From: Candidatus Nitrososphaera gargensis Ga9.2
GTDB taxonomy: Archaea; Thermoproteota; Nitrososphaeria; Nitrososphaerales; Nitrososphaeraceae
Reading direction: 5' to 3'
Assembly: GCF_000303155.1 (NCBI RefSeq)
Contig: NC_018719.1
Location: 310,001-374,000 of the forward strand
DNA: 64,000 bases
Position 1 is the first letter of the stretch. Each line of letters opens with the position of its first letter. The notes below the pieces were generated by a model. That model was not told the DNA's origin and ran no database searches. It worked only from the letters and a program-made list of their open reading frames with translations. Both the position numbers and the translations under genes were made by a program. This document shows positions 49,749-59,134 of this stretch, piece by piece.

Positions 49749-50351
49749 CTATAGCCTGCGTCTTGCAAAAATAGTCACACCAATGATGCCCGATATCGCT
49801 GCTCCCATAATCATTGCCGTAATAGGCCCAAACTCGGGCGCTATCTGCGTGCCGATTATCTCTATCTGTTTTTGGCCTTGACTGTAGCTTATTGATAGAA
49901 CCCTGTTGCCGTCGCCAGCATTGTTGTTGACGTATTTTGTGATTTCTATAACGTTGTCGCTTACGTCTTGTCCGTTTACAAAAACAGTGTACTCTGTATC
50001 TTGGCCGCCGTCCGAGGCATCAAGCAGGCTCCTTGGCACATTGATGTAAAGGATGCCCCAGTATGTTGCGTTGAGGTCTATCACAAGAGCCTTCTTGCCG
50101 GTATCGACCACAATTTCAGTGATCTGGGCAGTCCTAGAGTCTGGAGTTCCTCTGTCATTAGCAATGTCATACTGGACCGAAAAAGTGTTGCCCTCCACAG
50201 TCACGTCATAAAAGCAGCCCGTCTCGCCACACTCTGAAGATAGCCTGCTCTCTGGAGTCTGGCTGTAAAAGTATGCAGATGCAGAAGGTGCAGCAAAGAT
50301 GGCGCCTAGCAAAATGGCAGATACTAATGATGCGTACGATGTCCAGTTCAC
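49749..50351 (-). CDS. PEFG-CTERM surface protein
   Basis: The 200-residue protein has a signal peptide (ASLVSAILLGAIFAAPSASA), a beta-rich ectodomain with paired Cys (SSECGETGCFYD), and ends APEFGPITAMIMG...IFARRRL: the PEFG motif, a transmembrane helix and a basic end. This is the sorting signal recognised by thaumarchaeal archaeosortases, which anchor proteins to the cell surface. The start is ATG 50351. No enzymatic motif. Confidence 0.88.
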   Translation of the reverse strand: MNWTSYASLVSAILLGAIFAAPSASAYFYSQTPESRLSSECGETGCFYDVTVEGNTFSVQYDIANDRGTPDSRTAQITEIVVDTGKKALVIDLNATYWGILYINVPRSLLDASDGGQDTEYTVFVNGQDVSDNVIEITKYVNNNAGDGNRVLSISYSQGQKQIEIIGTQIAPEFGPITAMIMGAAISGIIGVTIFARRRL

Positions 50352-50510
50352 ATCATATCATCCATTGCTGCAATCGTCGAACTTGCTAATTAAGTTCTTG
50401 GTGCTTATAATAATATAATATCGTGCAAAATTTACATGTTCTAGTGCTAGAACAGCTACCACCAAGGAGCACCTTAAATCTGGCCTACTGCAAAATAATT
50501 ATTGTTATCA

Positions 50511-51329
50511 ATGACCGACGATCAGAACAACAGCAATAACCTTGAGTGCAGGCTTTCGGGCAGGACGCTGCAGGTCTACCTTTATTTGCAGAAAAAGAAA
50601 GAGGCCTCCAGAATTAGAGAAGTGCAGCGCGATCTCGGGCTGTCAAGCCCTAGCGTGGCCGAGTACCAGGTTGAAAAGCTGGTAGAAATGGGGCTTGCCG
50701 GGCGGGACAGCTATGGTAGGGTCTTTGTCACAAGAAAAGTCAAGGTCAAAGCGCTTGAGTCATATGTCAACTTTGGCCGCTTTACAGTGCCGCGCCTTGC
50801 GTTTTACGCAAGCATCTTTACCGCGATCGCTGCATTGTATGCTGTTTTCAATTTTAATTCGCTGAACGTCTATGATGTTGCAGTGCCAGCCGGCGCTGCT
50901 GCCATTTTCTGGTTTGAAGCGTGGAAGCTATGGAAGTACAGCCTGTTTGAAAAGGCGAAAAAGCCGGCCGAACGTGATTACTTTTGGGCGTCTCTCATGC
51001 CGGGCCTTGCAGCCCTTGCAGTGTTTATAGCTGGCACCTTTTTCCTGTTCTACTACGTCGAGCCAAGCGGCCTCGTCTCGACGGCCCCGCCACCTGCAGA
51101 TCCAAACGCTCTGCCGTTCCAGTCAGCACCCCAAAGCCCGCTGACGGTTGACGACCTTCCAGCACCGCAGAGGAATACTGGTGGCGACCTTCCTTGGCTT
51201 GGCTTCTCGCCTCTGCAAATTACGATCCTGTTGTTTGCCGGCGCGCTCGTAGCCGGCTTTGTGGTCTACTTGATGGTCAAGTACCGCTGCGACAGGGGCG
51301 TTCTAGTGTCAGAACAGGAATGGAACTAG
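50511..51329 (+). CDS. membrane protein with N-terminal winged helix
   Basis: From ATG 50511 the protein has a winged helix (YLYLQKKKEASRIREVQRDL, SSPSVAEYQVEKLVEMGLAG) in the first 80 residues, then transmembrane helices near residues 93-112, 118-137, 160-180 and 237-257, with a Pro-rich outer loop (PPPADPNALPFQSAPQSP). It is organised in the opposite order to the sensor at 23817. Likely a membrane-bound transcription regulator; signal unknown. It is followed by a secreted membrane protein. Confidence 0.75.
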   Translation: MTDDQNNSNNLECRLSGRTLQVYLYLQKKKEASRIREVQRDLGLSSPSVAEYQVEKLVEMGLAGRDSYGRVFVTRKVKVKALESYVNFGRFTVPRLAFYASIFTAIAALYAVFNFNSLNVYDVAVPAGAAAIFWFEAWKLWKYSLFEKAKKPAERDYFWASLMPGLAALAVFIAGTFFLFYYVEPSGLVSTAPPPADPNALPFQSAPQSPLTVDDLPAPQRNTGGDLPWLGFSPLQITILLFAGALVAGFVVYLMVKYRCDRGVLVSEQEWN

Positions 51330-51377
51330 CAGTTCGGAACGCAGGATTATCAGGACTGCACGCGATAGTATGCTTGC

Positions 51378-51743
51378 ATGAAACAACAATTAATCATCAT
51401 TGCAGCAGCAACTGCGGCCGGGATTCTGGCCGTAACGTCGGTACCGCAGTCGTACGCGCAGTACGGGGCTGACAGCATAGGGACCGCCACCCAAGAACAG
51501 CTGCTAAGGTGTGAAGAGCTCGAAATAGACCGGAACCAGTGCAACGATGTCACGATCTTGGCCAAGGAGCGGCTGCTGTATGCGCAAAAGACAACGTACG
51601 GAAACAACCCTGACGGTTCTGGAACGCCATATTTCAAAGGCATTGAAACGTTTACCGTGATCGGTGTCTTGGGCGCTATCTTTGGCGGCGTTGCAGGCGC
51701 GTTTTACATGATGGGCAGAAAGGGAAAGCAGGTCCCTGTCTGA
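51378..51743 (+). CDS. exported protein with C-terminal membrane helix
   Basis: The 121-residue product has a signal peptide (LIIIAAATAAGILAVTSVPQSYAQ), a short ectodomain with two Cys (LLRCEELEIDRNQCNDVT) and a C-terminal helix (TVIGVLGAIFGGVAGAFYMMG) with a basic end. The Cys pair probably forms a disulfide. It lies 48 bp downstream of the membrane winged-helix gene and could be its partner. No family recognised. Confidence 0.7.
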   Translation: MKQQLIIIAAATAAGILAVTSVPQSYAQYGADSIGTATQEQLLRCEELEIDRNQCNDVTILAKERLLYAQKTTYGNNPDGSGTPYFKGIETFTVIGVLGAIFGGVAGAFYMMGRKGKQVPV

Positions 51744-51779
51744 CCATCATCATCATTTTTTATTTTTTGTGATGATCGC

Positions 51780-51980
51780 ATGGCGTACTGCATTGGGACC
51801 TGCGCCCGCTACAGATCAAGCACCTTGGAAGAGTCTAGACTGCGTTACGCCTTTGGCGACAGATGGTGCTGTTACTGCAGTGTCTTTATCAGGTGGAACG
51901 GGAGGGACTGTCCTTGCTGCCGGACGCGGCTGAGGACAAGGCCAGTGAGAAGAAGAGGAAGGCCCGCTGTCATTTCTTGA
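51780..51980 (+). CDS. small multi-Cys zinc protein
   Basis: The 66-residue protein reads MAYCIGTCARYRSSTLEESRLRYAFG..., then RWCCYCSVFIRW and DCPCCRTRLRTRPVRRR. Five or more Cys arranged as CxxxC, CxxC, CxxC-like knuckles suit one or two zinc ions; the C-terminus is very basic. Proteins of this form recur in thaumarchaea near replication or repair genes. Function unknown. Confidence 0.65.
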   Translation: MAYCIGTCARYRSSTLEESRLRYAFGDRWCCYCSVFIRWNGRDCPCCRTRLRTRPVRRRGRPAVIS

Positions 51981-52055
51981 ACCGCCCTGGATGGTATCAT
52001 TTTACGTGATCATGTTTGCTATCTATTAAATACTATAAACTGTCGGTAATACCCC

Positions 52056-52502
52056 ATGGATAGACCCACCGGGGTCACGATAATCGCAGTCCTTATGGCC
52101 ATAGCCGGTATTGTAATGATAATAGCAGGCATTAGCGCTCTTGCCTTTGCGCCTTTTATCCCGATAGCAGTCCCAAGCCAAGACCTCCCGGCCGGCCTGT
52201 CTATGACTATGCTGGGCGGCATAGCAGTGGCGTCAGGCGCGTTCATGCTTGCGCTTGGGATCGCTGGCCTTGTGATATCGTATGGCCTTTTCAAGGGAAA
52301 CGGGTGGGCGTGGACAGCCGCGGTGGTACTGTCAATCATTGGTATAGCCACGTCAGTCTTGGCTATAGTGACTGGCAACTTTGGCAGCGTGATAAGCTTG
52401 ATAATCAACGGCGTGATACTGTACTACCTTTACAGGCCGCACGTCAAGGCTTATTTTGGCAAGGCTGTCTCCGCTCCTGCGTCGGACACGACAGCGGCTT
52501 GA
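52056..52502 (+). CDS. four-span membrane protein
   Basis: The 148-residue protein begins RPTGVTIIAVLMAIAGIVMI, a beginning typical of small archaeal four-helix membrane families, with helices near 8-35, 49-76, 85-108 and 112-130 and a soluble Ala/Ser-rich tail. No catalytic residues. It precedes the asparaginyl-tRNA synthetase gene by 44 bp on the same strand. Confidence 0.65.
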   Translation: MDRPTGVTIIAVLMAIAGIVMIIAGISALAFAPFIPIAVPSQDLPAGLSMTMLGGIAVASGAFMLALGIAGLVISYGLFKGNGWAWTAAVVLSIIGIATSVLAIVTGNFGSVISLIINGVILYYLYRPHVKAYFGKAVSAPASDTTAA

Positions 52503-52546
52503 CAACACTTAAGAATTAGTCAGCAAACCTAGATTCTGAAAATAAT

Positions 52547-53854
52547 ATGTCTCTCCGTACAAGCCAGATCAAGTCCTCTGACTATATCGGCAAAGAGGTC
52601 ACGATCAGAGGCTGGGTCTATAGGCTGCGCAAGCAAAAAGAGAACGCGTTCGCGCTCGTGCGGGACGACAGGGGCGGCGTTATACAGTGCATATTTCCAG
52701 CAGACAAGGTGGCTGGCCTGACGATAGAATCATCTGTTGAAGTAACGGGTGTCGTGAGCCAAGACGCAAGGGCACCAGAGGGAGGCTACGAGATAAAAGG
52801 CAAGAACATCAGGGTATACAGCGTCGCTGGGACTGACTACCCGATAGGCGAGTACCAGAGCGACGAGCTCTTGCTTGACAAGCGGCATCTTGCCCTTCGC
52901 ACCCGTAAGATGGTCGCAATGGCAAAGATACGCGCTACCGTGCTTGACCTTGGCAGGCGCTGGTTCGTAGATAATGGCTGGATGGAGGTGACTGCGCCCA
53001 CGATAGTCAAAGGGGCGGTGGAGGGAGGATCGACACTATTCAAGCTGAAATATTTCGACGAAGAGGCGTACCTATCGCAGAGCGCACAGCTGTACCTTGA
53101 GGCCATGATATTCTCGCTCGGGCCCGTATGGAGCCTTACGCCTTCTTTTCGGGCGGAAAAGTCGCGCACAGTCAGGCACTTGGCCGAATTTTCACACCTA
53201 GAGGCCGAGGCGCCATGGGTCACGCTTGAAGACATCCTGCAGGTGCAAGAGCAGCTGGTGTCATACATTATCCAGAAAACGGTCAAAGAGCGGGCCGAAG
53301 AGCTTGCTTTTCTAAAGCGCGACACGACAGACTTAAAAAAGATCGAGCCGCCTTTCGAGCGGCTGCCTTATGACAAGGCGATTGAAATACTGCGGTCTAA
53401 AGGGTTCACTGTCACCGAAGAAAGTGGCACAAAGCGCGAAATAAGGGCAGGCGACGACCTCAATATCGACTCGGAACGCGAGCTGACAAAGGATGCAAGC
53501 AAGCCGATATTTGTAATTGGCTACCCGATTGCCGTCAAACCCTTTTATGTCAAGGAAGACCCAGAGCGCAAAGGCGTCGGGCTTGCCGCAGACATGCTTG
53601 CTCCTCGGGGCTTTGGTGAGATAACGAGCGGCGGACTGAGGGAAGACGACATCGTCTCAATAACGGAGCGGATCAAAAAGGAGGGGCTCAACCCTGCGGC
53701 CTACGACTGGTATCTTGACTTGCGAAGATACGGGTCAGTGCCGCATGGGGGCTTTGGACTTGGCATTGAGCGTTTGATGCGGTGGATAACAAATGCCGAC
53801 GATATCAAAGATACGGTATTGTTCCCGCGCACAATGTCGCGGGTCACGCCGTAA
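52547..53854 (+). CDS. asnS: asparaginyl-tRNA synthetase
   Basis: The 435-residue class II synthetase has an OB-fold anticodon domain (VTIRGWVYRLRKQKENAFALVRDDRGGVIQC split around residues 18-48), and the catalytic motifs VTAPTIVKGAVEGGSTLF, motif 2 FRAEKSRTVRHLAEFSHLEAE-type, and motif 3 GGFGLGIERLMRW. EGGSTLFKLKYF is characteristic of archaeal AsnRS as opposed to AspRS. It charges tRNA-Asn directly. The gene is intact. Confidence 0.92.
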   Translation: MSLRTSQIKSSDYIGKEVTIRGWVYRLRKQKENAFALVRDDRGGVIQCIFPADKVAGLTIESSVEVTGVVSQDARAPEGGYEIKGKNIRVYSVAGTDYPIGEYQSDELLLDKRHLALRTRKMVAMAKIRATVLDLGRRWFVDNGWMEVTAPTIVKGAVEGGSTLFKLKYFDEEAYLSQSAQLYLEAMIFSLGPVWSLTPSFRAEKSRTVRHLAEFSHLEAEAPWVTLEDILQVQEQLVSYIIQKTVKERAEELAFLKRDTTDLKKIEPPFERLPYDKAIEILRSKGFTVTEESGTKREIRAGDDLNIDSERELTKDASKPIFVIGYPIAVKPFYVKEDPERKGVGLAADMLAPRGFGEITSGGLREDDIVSITERIKKEGLNPAAYDWYLDLRRYGSVPHGGFGLGIERLMRWITNADDIKDTVLFPRTMSRVTP

Positions 53855-53869
53855 AAAGAATGTGGGCCA

Positions 53870-54409
53870 CTAGACCGATACAGAGTTTTTCTTTTTCTTG
53901 CTTGATTTTTTCTTTGCGGTAGTCGACGACCTTTTTGCCCTTGGCTTCTTTGCCTTTTCTTCTGCTACAACCACCGGCACTTCAACAGTTGCTGCAACAT
54001 CAGGAGCTGCTTCAATAGAGATTTCGACTGGTGCTGCTGCTTCCTCTACGGGCGCGTGAACATCGATCGCCGGCGGTACTACGGCTATTGGGTTATTCTT
54101 AATCAGGTGTATTTCGATGCAAGACATGCGCTTTATCTCGCCGGTTGCAATTCTAAGCTCGTCAGTTCCCACTGTGATTGACTTTGTCAAAACATCTACG
54201 TCGCGCTTTACAATCTCTGCGACATCTACTGCAGTCACTATGCTAAGGCTGCCTATTGCCTTGATTATTAACTCACCGGTGCTGTTTATCCTGTATAGCG
54301 CCGGTGCAACATAGTCCAGTGTGCGCTTTTTGCCGATGAGAAGAACCGCCGGTGGAACATGCAGTCTTGGTTCTAGTGAGGTTTTCTGTTCTACGATTGC
54401 TGTCATCAT
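53870..54409 (-). CDS. Alba-family chromatin protein with basic tail
   Basis: The first about 100 residues form an Alba domain: VLLIGKKRTLDYVAPALYRIN, ELIIKAIGSLSIVTAVDVAEIVKR, and IRVGT-like ITVGTDELRI with MSCIEIHLIK. The remaining 75 residues are an Ala/Pro/Val/Glu hinge followed by a Lys/Ser/Thr-rich end (KKPRAKRSSTTAKKKSSKKKK), similar to linker-histone tails. Usual Alba proteins end after about 95 residues. The tail could widen DNA binding; post-translational modification of its Lys/Ser is possible. Confidence 0.85.
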   Translation of the reverse strand: MMTAIVEQKTSLEPRLHVPPAVLLIGKKRTLDYVAPALYRINSTGELIIKAIGSLSIVTAVDVAEIVKRDVDVLTKSITVGTDELRIATGEIKRMSCIEIHLIKNNPIAVVPPAIDVHAPVEEAAAPVEISIEAAPDVAATVEVPVVVAEEKAKKPRAKRSSTTAKKKSSKKKKNSVSV

Positions 54410-54514
54410 ATCGTCTCGTAATTACCCGCTTTTGGTTTTAGATACCAAACGTCAATGGATGTTGTCAATCATTACAAAGGTTTTAAACTCCATTGATAGA
54501 GACATTTACCGATA

Positions 54515-55462
54515 TTGTCACCAGAGTCGTTTCTAGAAGCTGCAAAAAGGCAGGTCTTGCTTTTCGATGGCGCGATGGGGACTGAGATACAGCGCCTCAA
54601 CCCCAAGCCTGAGGATTTCCCCGACGGCAAGGACGGCTTTAACGACGGCCTGATCCTCTCAAGGCCAGAATGGATAAAGCAGATCCACCGGAGCTACCTC
54701 AAGGCAGGAGCCGACTGCATCGAGACCAACACGTTTGGGTCAAACAAGTTAAAGCTTGACGAATACGGCTATGGCGACAAGACAGTCGAGTTTAACAAAA
54801 AGGCAGCCGAACTCGCAAGAGAGGTATGCAACGAGTTCAAGGACAGGCCGCGCTACGTCATAGGCTCGATGGGACCAACAGGATATTTGCCGAGCTCTAA
54901 CGACCCCGACCTTGGGCAAAAACCGCTTGATGAGATACGAGACGCGTTCATGCTGCAGGCCGAGGGTCTGATCTTGGGAGGGGTCGACGCACTCTTGATA
55001 GAGACGAGCCAGGACATACTTGAGGTCAAGCTGGCAATCGAAGCCTGCCACATGGCTATGGAAAAGGTGGGCAAAAAGGTGCCGATAATCGCAAACATTA
55101 CGCTTGACCAGTACGGCAAGATGCTGCTAGGCACGAGCGTACAGGCCGCCTACACCACGGTAAGCGATATGAAGATCGACGCGTTTGGGCTCAACTGCTC
55201 GACAGGGCCGGCCGAGATGGCACCAAGTGTGAGGTGGCTGAGCGAGCAGGGCCTTCCAATACTGGTCATGCCAAACGCTGGCATGCCTCATAACGAGGGC
55301 GGGCGCGCGGTCTACAAGATGGGGCCAAAAGAGATATCGGAAGCGCTGGCAGAGTTTGTCAGCAAGTACGATCACGTAAGAATGGTCGGGGGGTGTTGCG
55401 GAACAAACCCGCAGCACATCGCAGAGCTGAGAAAAGCCCTAGATAGCTCTAGTACCAGGTAG
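54515..55462 (+). CDS. metH: methionine synthase homocysteine-binding domain (MetH-N)
   Basis: The 315-residue protein is a homocysteine S-methyltransferase barrel: LLFDGAMGTEIQRLN, ADCIETNTFGSNKLKL, GSMGPTGYLPSS, LLIETSQDILEVKLA, FGLNCSTGPAEM (first zinc Cys) and VGGCCGTNPQHIAEL (second and third). It lacks the pterin and B12 domains, which are in the separate gene at 56534. TTG 54515 start. Together the two proteins form a complete MetH. The 3' end overlaps the convergent 55449-55742 gene by 14 bases. Confidence 0.92.
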   Translation: MSPESFLEAAKRQVLLFDGAMGTEIQRLNPKPEDFPDGKDGFNDGLILSRPEWIKQIHRSYLKAGADCIETNTFGSNKLKLDEYGYGDKTVEFNKKAAELAREVCNEFKDRPRYVIGSMGPTGYLPSSNDPDLGQKPLDEIRDAFMLQAEGLILGGVDALLIETSQDILEVKLAIEACHMAMEKVGKKVPIIANITLDQYGKMLLGTSVQAAYTTVSDMKIDAFGLNCSTGPAEMAPSVRWLSEQGLPILVMPNAGMPHNEGGRAVYKMGPKEISEALAEFVSKYDHVRMVGGCCGTNPQHIAELRKALDSSSTR

Positions 55463-55742
55463 TAGCAGTAGCAGCTACCTTTTCCATGGGCTTTTTGCGT
55501 GGCTCTGAAGCAATATCTTTGTAGAAATATTCAATTCCTACCTTGCCAAAGCCCCTTACTCTTTTGATCCGGCCTTGGACTGTAAGACGCGTAATTGCAA
55601 ACCTTACATCCTGCTTGTTGCCGATCATCTGATCAAGGTCTTTGCTGGTGACCTTGCCACTTTTGCTTCTAATAATGGCGTATACCGTCTCTATGAGGCC
55701 GGCAGAGCCATTCTTGAATTTGTATTGTTGAATCGTAGCCAT
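55449..55742 (-). CDS. small winged-helix-like protein
   Basis: The 97-residue protein reads GLIETVYAIIRSKSGKVTSKDLDQMIG, DVRFAITRLTVQGRIKRVRG and KVGIEYFYKD, matching a winged helix with a beta-wing at the end, and a basic C-terminus. It may bind DNA or RNA. It lies convergently between the two halves of metH. No named family. Confidence 0.6.
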   Translation of the reverse strand: MATIQQYKFKNGSAGLIETVYAIIRSKSGKVTSKDLDQMIGNKQDVRFAITRLTVQGRIKRVRGFGKVGIEYFYKDIASEPRKKPMEKVAATATTWY

Positions 55743-55881
55743 GTCCCTTACTTTCTTTTTTAATATAAAACAGGTAAGGTAGAATTTTCGGTATGCTGTT
55801 TACTTTTTTTGACCAGCTAGATTGTCTTAACTTACTATGCTTAAAAAGAAAGGACAAAAAAGCAGCCAGCCTGGAAATGCC

Positions 55882-56385
55882 TTAACGTATGGCTCCCTTC
55901 CAGACCTCAAAGAGGGGCGCATACTGCGGCGAGCCGGGGCCAACTAGACCAAGCTGCATCATGAACCTAAGGTCGTCGCGAATTGATCTGTGCTCCACTA
56001 CCTTGCCGTTGGCTATTCTATGTATGTGCACTGCCTGATAAGAAAAGCTGCGACCTGTCGGAGCGATGCCAAAAAAGTTCCCAACATGCTTGCCGCTTAC
56101 CTGCATTATGGAGACGGCCTTGTCACGCGAAGCAACGGTTTCCTTTTCCTCGTAGTAAAGATCGGCAAAAGCGCCCCGCAAGTTCTTGATGGTGTCGATA
56201 ACTTCGTCCGGCCCCCGAAGCTTTCCGCGTCTTGGATCGGCCTGCGATTCGTGGTTAAAGTATTCCGGCCCGATAAATTCGCTGACCTTGCTCACGTCTC
56301 CAGTGTTGAACGCTTCAAACACCCGACGCGCAATCCTGATGTTCTGTTTTTCTATTTCTTCCAGCGACGACATGCCATGTTTCAT
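55882..56385 (-). CDS. SnoaL-like ester cyclase family protein
   Basis: The 167-residue protein has the SnoaL-type alpha+beta barrel pattern: RIARRVFEAFNTGDVSKVSEFI, YFNHESQADPRRGKLRGPDEV, ADLYYEEKETVASRDKAVSIM and RSFSYQAVHIHRIANGKVVEH with the typical IAxGKVVEHR end. Family members cyclise polyketides or bind small molecules; the substrate is unknown. Start ATG 56385 or the internal MSS. Confidence 0.8.
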   Translation of the reverse strand: MKHGMSSLEEIEKQNIRIARRVFEAFNTGDVSKVSEFIGPEYFNHESQADPRRGKLRGPDEVIDTIKNLRGAFADLYYEEKETVASRDKAVSIMQVSGKHVGNFFGIAPTGRSFSYQAVHIHRIANGKVVEHRSIRDDLRFMMQLGLVGPGSPQYAPLFEVWKGAIR

Positions 56386-56533
56386 CCGTTTTTGTTCTTA
56401 AATTTATGCGTGGAATAATGTGCATCTATATTTCAGAATACTCCTTCCTCCTCACCTTCCTCATTCGATGACTTTTGCGTGGGTTGCAAGCTGATAGCAA
56501 ATATAGGCGATTCATGAATAACATCTTCCATAT

Positions 56534-59059
56534 TTGGTGGTCCCCCGGGTAAGTTCAGCTCTAAAGGCAGTGGACCTGAGGCAAGAGCCCCCACCTCTGA
56601 TAATAGGCGAGCGCCTCAATACCCAAGGGTCTAAAAAAGCCAAGGAGCTGGTGCTCAATAACGACTTTGACGGGCTGGTGGACCTTGCAAGGGCGCAGGT
56701 AGAGGACGGCGCGCACTGCCTTGACGTGTGCGTCGCAACCACCGAGCGGTCAGACGAGCTCGAGTTCATGACTAAACTTGTCAAGCGCCTGAGCCTTGAA
56801 ATAGATGCACCGCTTGTGATAGACTCTACGGACCCTAAGGTCGTCGAAGCGGCTGTAAGGCAGATACCCGGCAGGCCGGTGATCAACTCGATAAACCTTG
56901 AAGGAGACGGCTCAAGGTTTCACGCGCTGGCGCCCCTGATGGCCAAGTACGGGCTGCCGGCGATAGCGATGTGCATAGGCCCAAAGGGGATGGCCAAGAC
57001 TCCGCAGGAAAAGCTGGAAATTGCGCAGCTGCTCTACGACACGGGCAAGCAGCAGTATGGGCTGCAAGCCTGGCAGTTTATCTTTGACGTGCTCACTTTT
57101 ACGCTTGCGACTGGAGAGGCAGAATTTGCCGACTCTGCCAAGAACACGCTTGAGGGCATCAGGCTCGTCAAGCAAAGGTTCCCCGAGTCGTTCACCACGC
57201 TGGGGTTGAGCAACGTGAGTTTCGGCCTGCCGGCAAACGCAAGGAAGGTGGTCAACTCTGTGTTCCTCTACCACGCGCTAAAGGCTGGACTTGATACAGT
57301 AATAATCAATGCCCGAGATATTATCCCGTACCCAGAGATCGACGGGCAGCAGAAAAAACTTGCCGAGGATCTGATCTTCAACAAGCACCAAAACGCTCTT
57401 GCAGAGCTTATCGCGCACTTTGAAGGTGCCGCCAAGGCAACTGCCGCCGGTCCCACCAAAAGGATCGAAGTCGATCCAAGCTGGCCGGCCGACAAGCGCT
57501 CCTACTTTCGCATCGTCAACAGGCTAAAAGAGGGAATAGAGGACGACGTAGTGCAGGCAATAGCCGACCGCGTCAAGGGCAACAAGGTGATCCAGCAGGG
57601 TGATGGCAGGCTTGCTCTTGCGGCCCCAAAAGAGGCCGCACACGAAGCAGCGGTCGAAACTCTCAACGAGGTCCTGCTACCTGCCATGAAGGAGGTGGGC
57701 GACAAGTTTGGCGCCGGCGAACTGATCCTGCCGTTCGTACTAAAGTCTGCAGAGTGTATGAAGGCAGCGGTGGCAGAACTGGAAAAATACCTCATCAAGC
57801 AGGAAGGGGTGAGCAAGGGCAAGCTGGTGCTCTGCACAGTCTATGGAGACGTGCACGACATTGGCAAGAATCTAGTAAAGACTATTTTCGTGAACAACGG
57901 CTACACTGTCTACGATCTGGGCAAACAGGTGCCTCTGCAAAAGATCTTGGAGAAAATAAATGAAGTCAACGCGGACGCTGTGGGCCTGTCGGCGCTCTTG
58001 GTGTCAACTTCAAAACAAATGCAATATTTTGTAGAGCATGCCCGGCAGAACAACATGAAGGTGCCCGTGCTATGCGGCGGGGCAGCAATTAACAGCAGCT
58101 ATATCAACAGGATTGCAAAAGAGGGCGGCATCTACGGACCAGGGGTGTTCTACTGCAAAACCGCGTTTGATGGCCTGAAGGTGATGAACAAGCTGATGTC
58201 GCCGGAGCGCAAGCAGTTTGTCAGCGAATGGCAACAAAAGCTGGAGAAATGGGACGAGCGGCAGGCAGCGACAGTAGTCGATCAGTCGCAGCTGCCTTAT
58301 AGCGGCATCAAGCCGGTAGCACCTCCTGTGCCGCCTCATGTTAACCGGCCTGTCAGGATCGAACCCCTGCAGGTAAAACTTGAGGAAGTATGGAAATACC
58401 TCAATAAAAAGTCGCTCTTTGTGCTCCAGTGGGGAATGAGAGGCAAGGGAGCAAGCGATCAGGACCCTGAAAAACTGTTCGAACAGTGGAAGGAGCGCGT
58501 GGTAAAGGACAAGTTGTTCGAGCCACGCGCAGTTTATGGTTATTACAAATGTCACAACCTGACGCCGGGTCAGGGAGGAGTCGGTAAGTTGGCAGTTGAT
58601 CTGGCAGACGGCAAGCAGCAGGTGGTGTTTGAATTCCCGCGCTCGTCAAAGGACAAGCACCTCTGCCTTGCAGACTATTTCGGCAAGGACGACATTGTCG
58701 CTTTCCAGTCGGTGACTGTCGGCAACAGGGTCACAGAAATAATCGATAGGTGGAACAAGCAGGACAAATACACAGACGCCTACTACCTGCATGGCCTTGC
58801 AGTCGAAACGGCAGAGGCGATGGCCGAGTGGGTGAACGCAAAGATCAGAGACGAGCTCAAGATAGGAGAAAAGCGCGGGCTCCGATACAGCTGGGGATAC
58901 CCGAGTTGCCCTGACATCTCACAGCACCACTTGGTGTGGCAGATACTTGACCCTGCGAAATCCGGCATGACGCTCACAGAGTCGGGCCAGATAGTGCCAG
59001 ACCAGTCGACTGCCGCGATTGTAGTCCACCATCCAGAAGCAGAATATTTCGTGCTCTAG
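56534..59059 (+). CDS. metH: methionine synthase pterin/cobalamin/reactivation part (MetH-C)
   Basis: The 841-residue protein carries the pterin-binding barrel (LIIGERLNTQGSKKAKEL, APLVIDSTDPKVVEAA, GRPVINSINLE), the cobalamin cap and Rossmann domain with the B12 lower-ligand motif YGDVHDIGKNLVKTI (DxHxxG), and a C-terminal SAM-binding reactivation domain (GLRYSWGYPSCPDISQHHLVW). It lacks the homocysteine domain, supplied by the gene at 54515. TTG 56534 start. This division of MetH is a known variant, complete here across 4.5 kb. Confidence 0.93.
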   Translation: MVVPRVSSALKAVDLRQEPPPLIIGERLNTQGSKKAKELVLNNDFDGLVDLARAQVEDGAHCLDVCVATTERSDELEFMTKLVKRLSLEIDAPLVIDSTDPKVVEAAVRQIPGRPVINSINLEGDGSRFHALAPLMAKYGLPAIAMCIGPKGMAKTPQEKLEIAQLLYDTGKQQYGLQAWQFIFDVLTFTLATGEAEFADSAKNTLEGIRLVKQRFPESFTTLGLSNVSFGLPANARKVVNSVFLYHALKAGLDTVIINARDIIPYPEIDGQQKKLAEDLIFNKHQNALAELIAHFEGAAKATAAGPTKRIEVDPSWPADKRSYFRIVNRLKEGIEDDVVQAIADRVKGNKVIQQGDGRLALAAPKEAAHEAAVETLNEVLLPAMKEVGDKFGAGELILPFVLKSAECMKAAVAELEKYLIKQEGVSKGKLVLCTVYGDVHDIGKNLVKTIFVNNGYTVYDLGKQVPLQKILEKINEVNADAVGLSALLVSTSKQMQYFVEHARQNNMKVPVLCGGAAINSSYINRIAKEGGIYGPGVFYCKTAFDGLKVMNKLMSPERKQFVSEWQQKLEKWDERQAATVVDQSQLPYSGIKPVAPPVPPHVNRPVRIEPLQVKLEEVWKYLNKKSLFVLQWGMRGKGASDQDPEKLFEQWKERVVKDKLFEPRAVYGYYKCHNLTPGQGGVGKLAVDLADGKQQVVFEFPRSSKDKHLCLADYFGKDDIVAFQSVTVGNRVTEIIDRWNKQDKYTDAYYLHGLAVETAEAMAEWVNAKIRDELKIGEKRGLRYSWGYPSCPDISQHHLVWQILDPAKSGMTLTESGQIVPDQSTAAIVVHHPEAEYFVL

Positions 59060-59134
59060 GTAAGTAAGTCGCATGCTACCAGCCGCGCCAGAAGTTACTG
59101 CCATTCTTAAGTAGCTGCAGATGCAAATAGAGAG

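Noticed and set aside
56386-56533. Cobalamin riboswitch in front of the B12-dependent metH gene
   Set aside because: No B12-box-like conserved sequence is seen in the short upstream region, and such riboswitches are not expected in this lineage.
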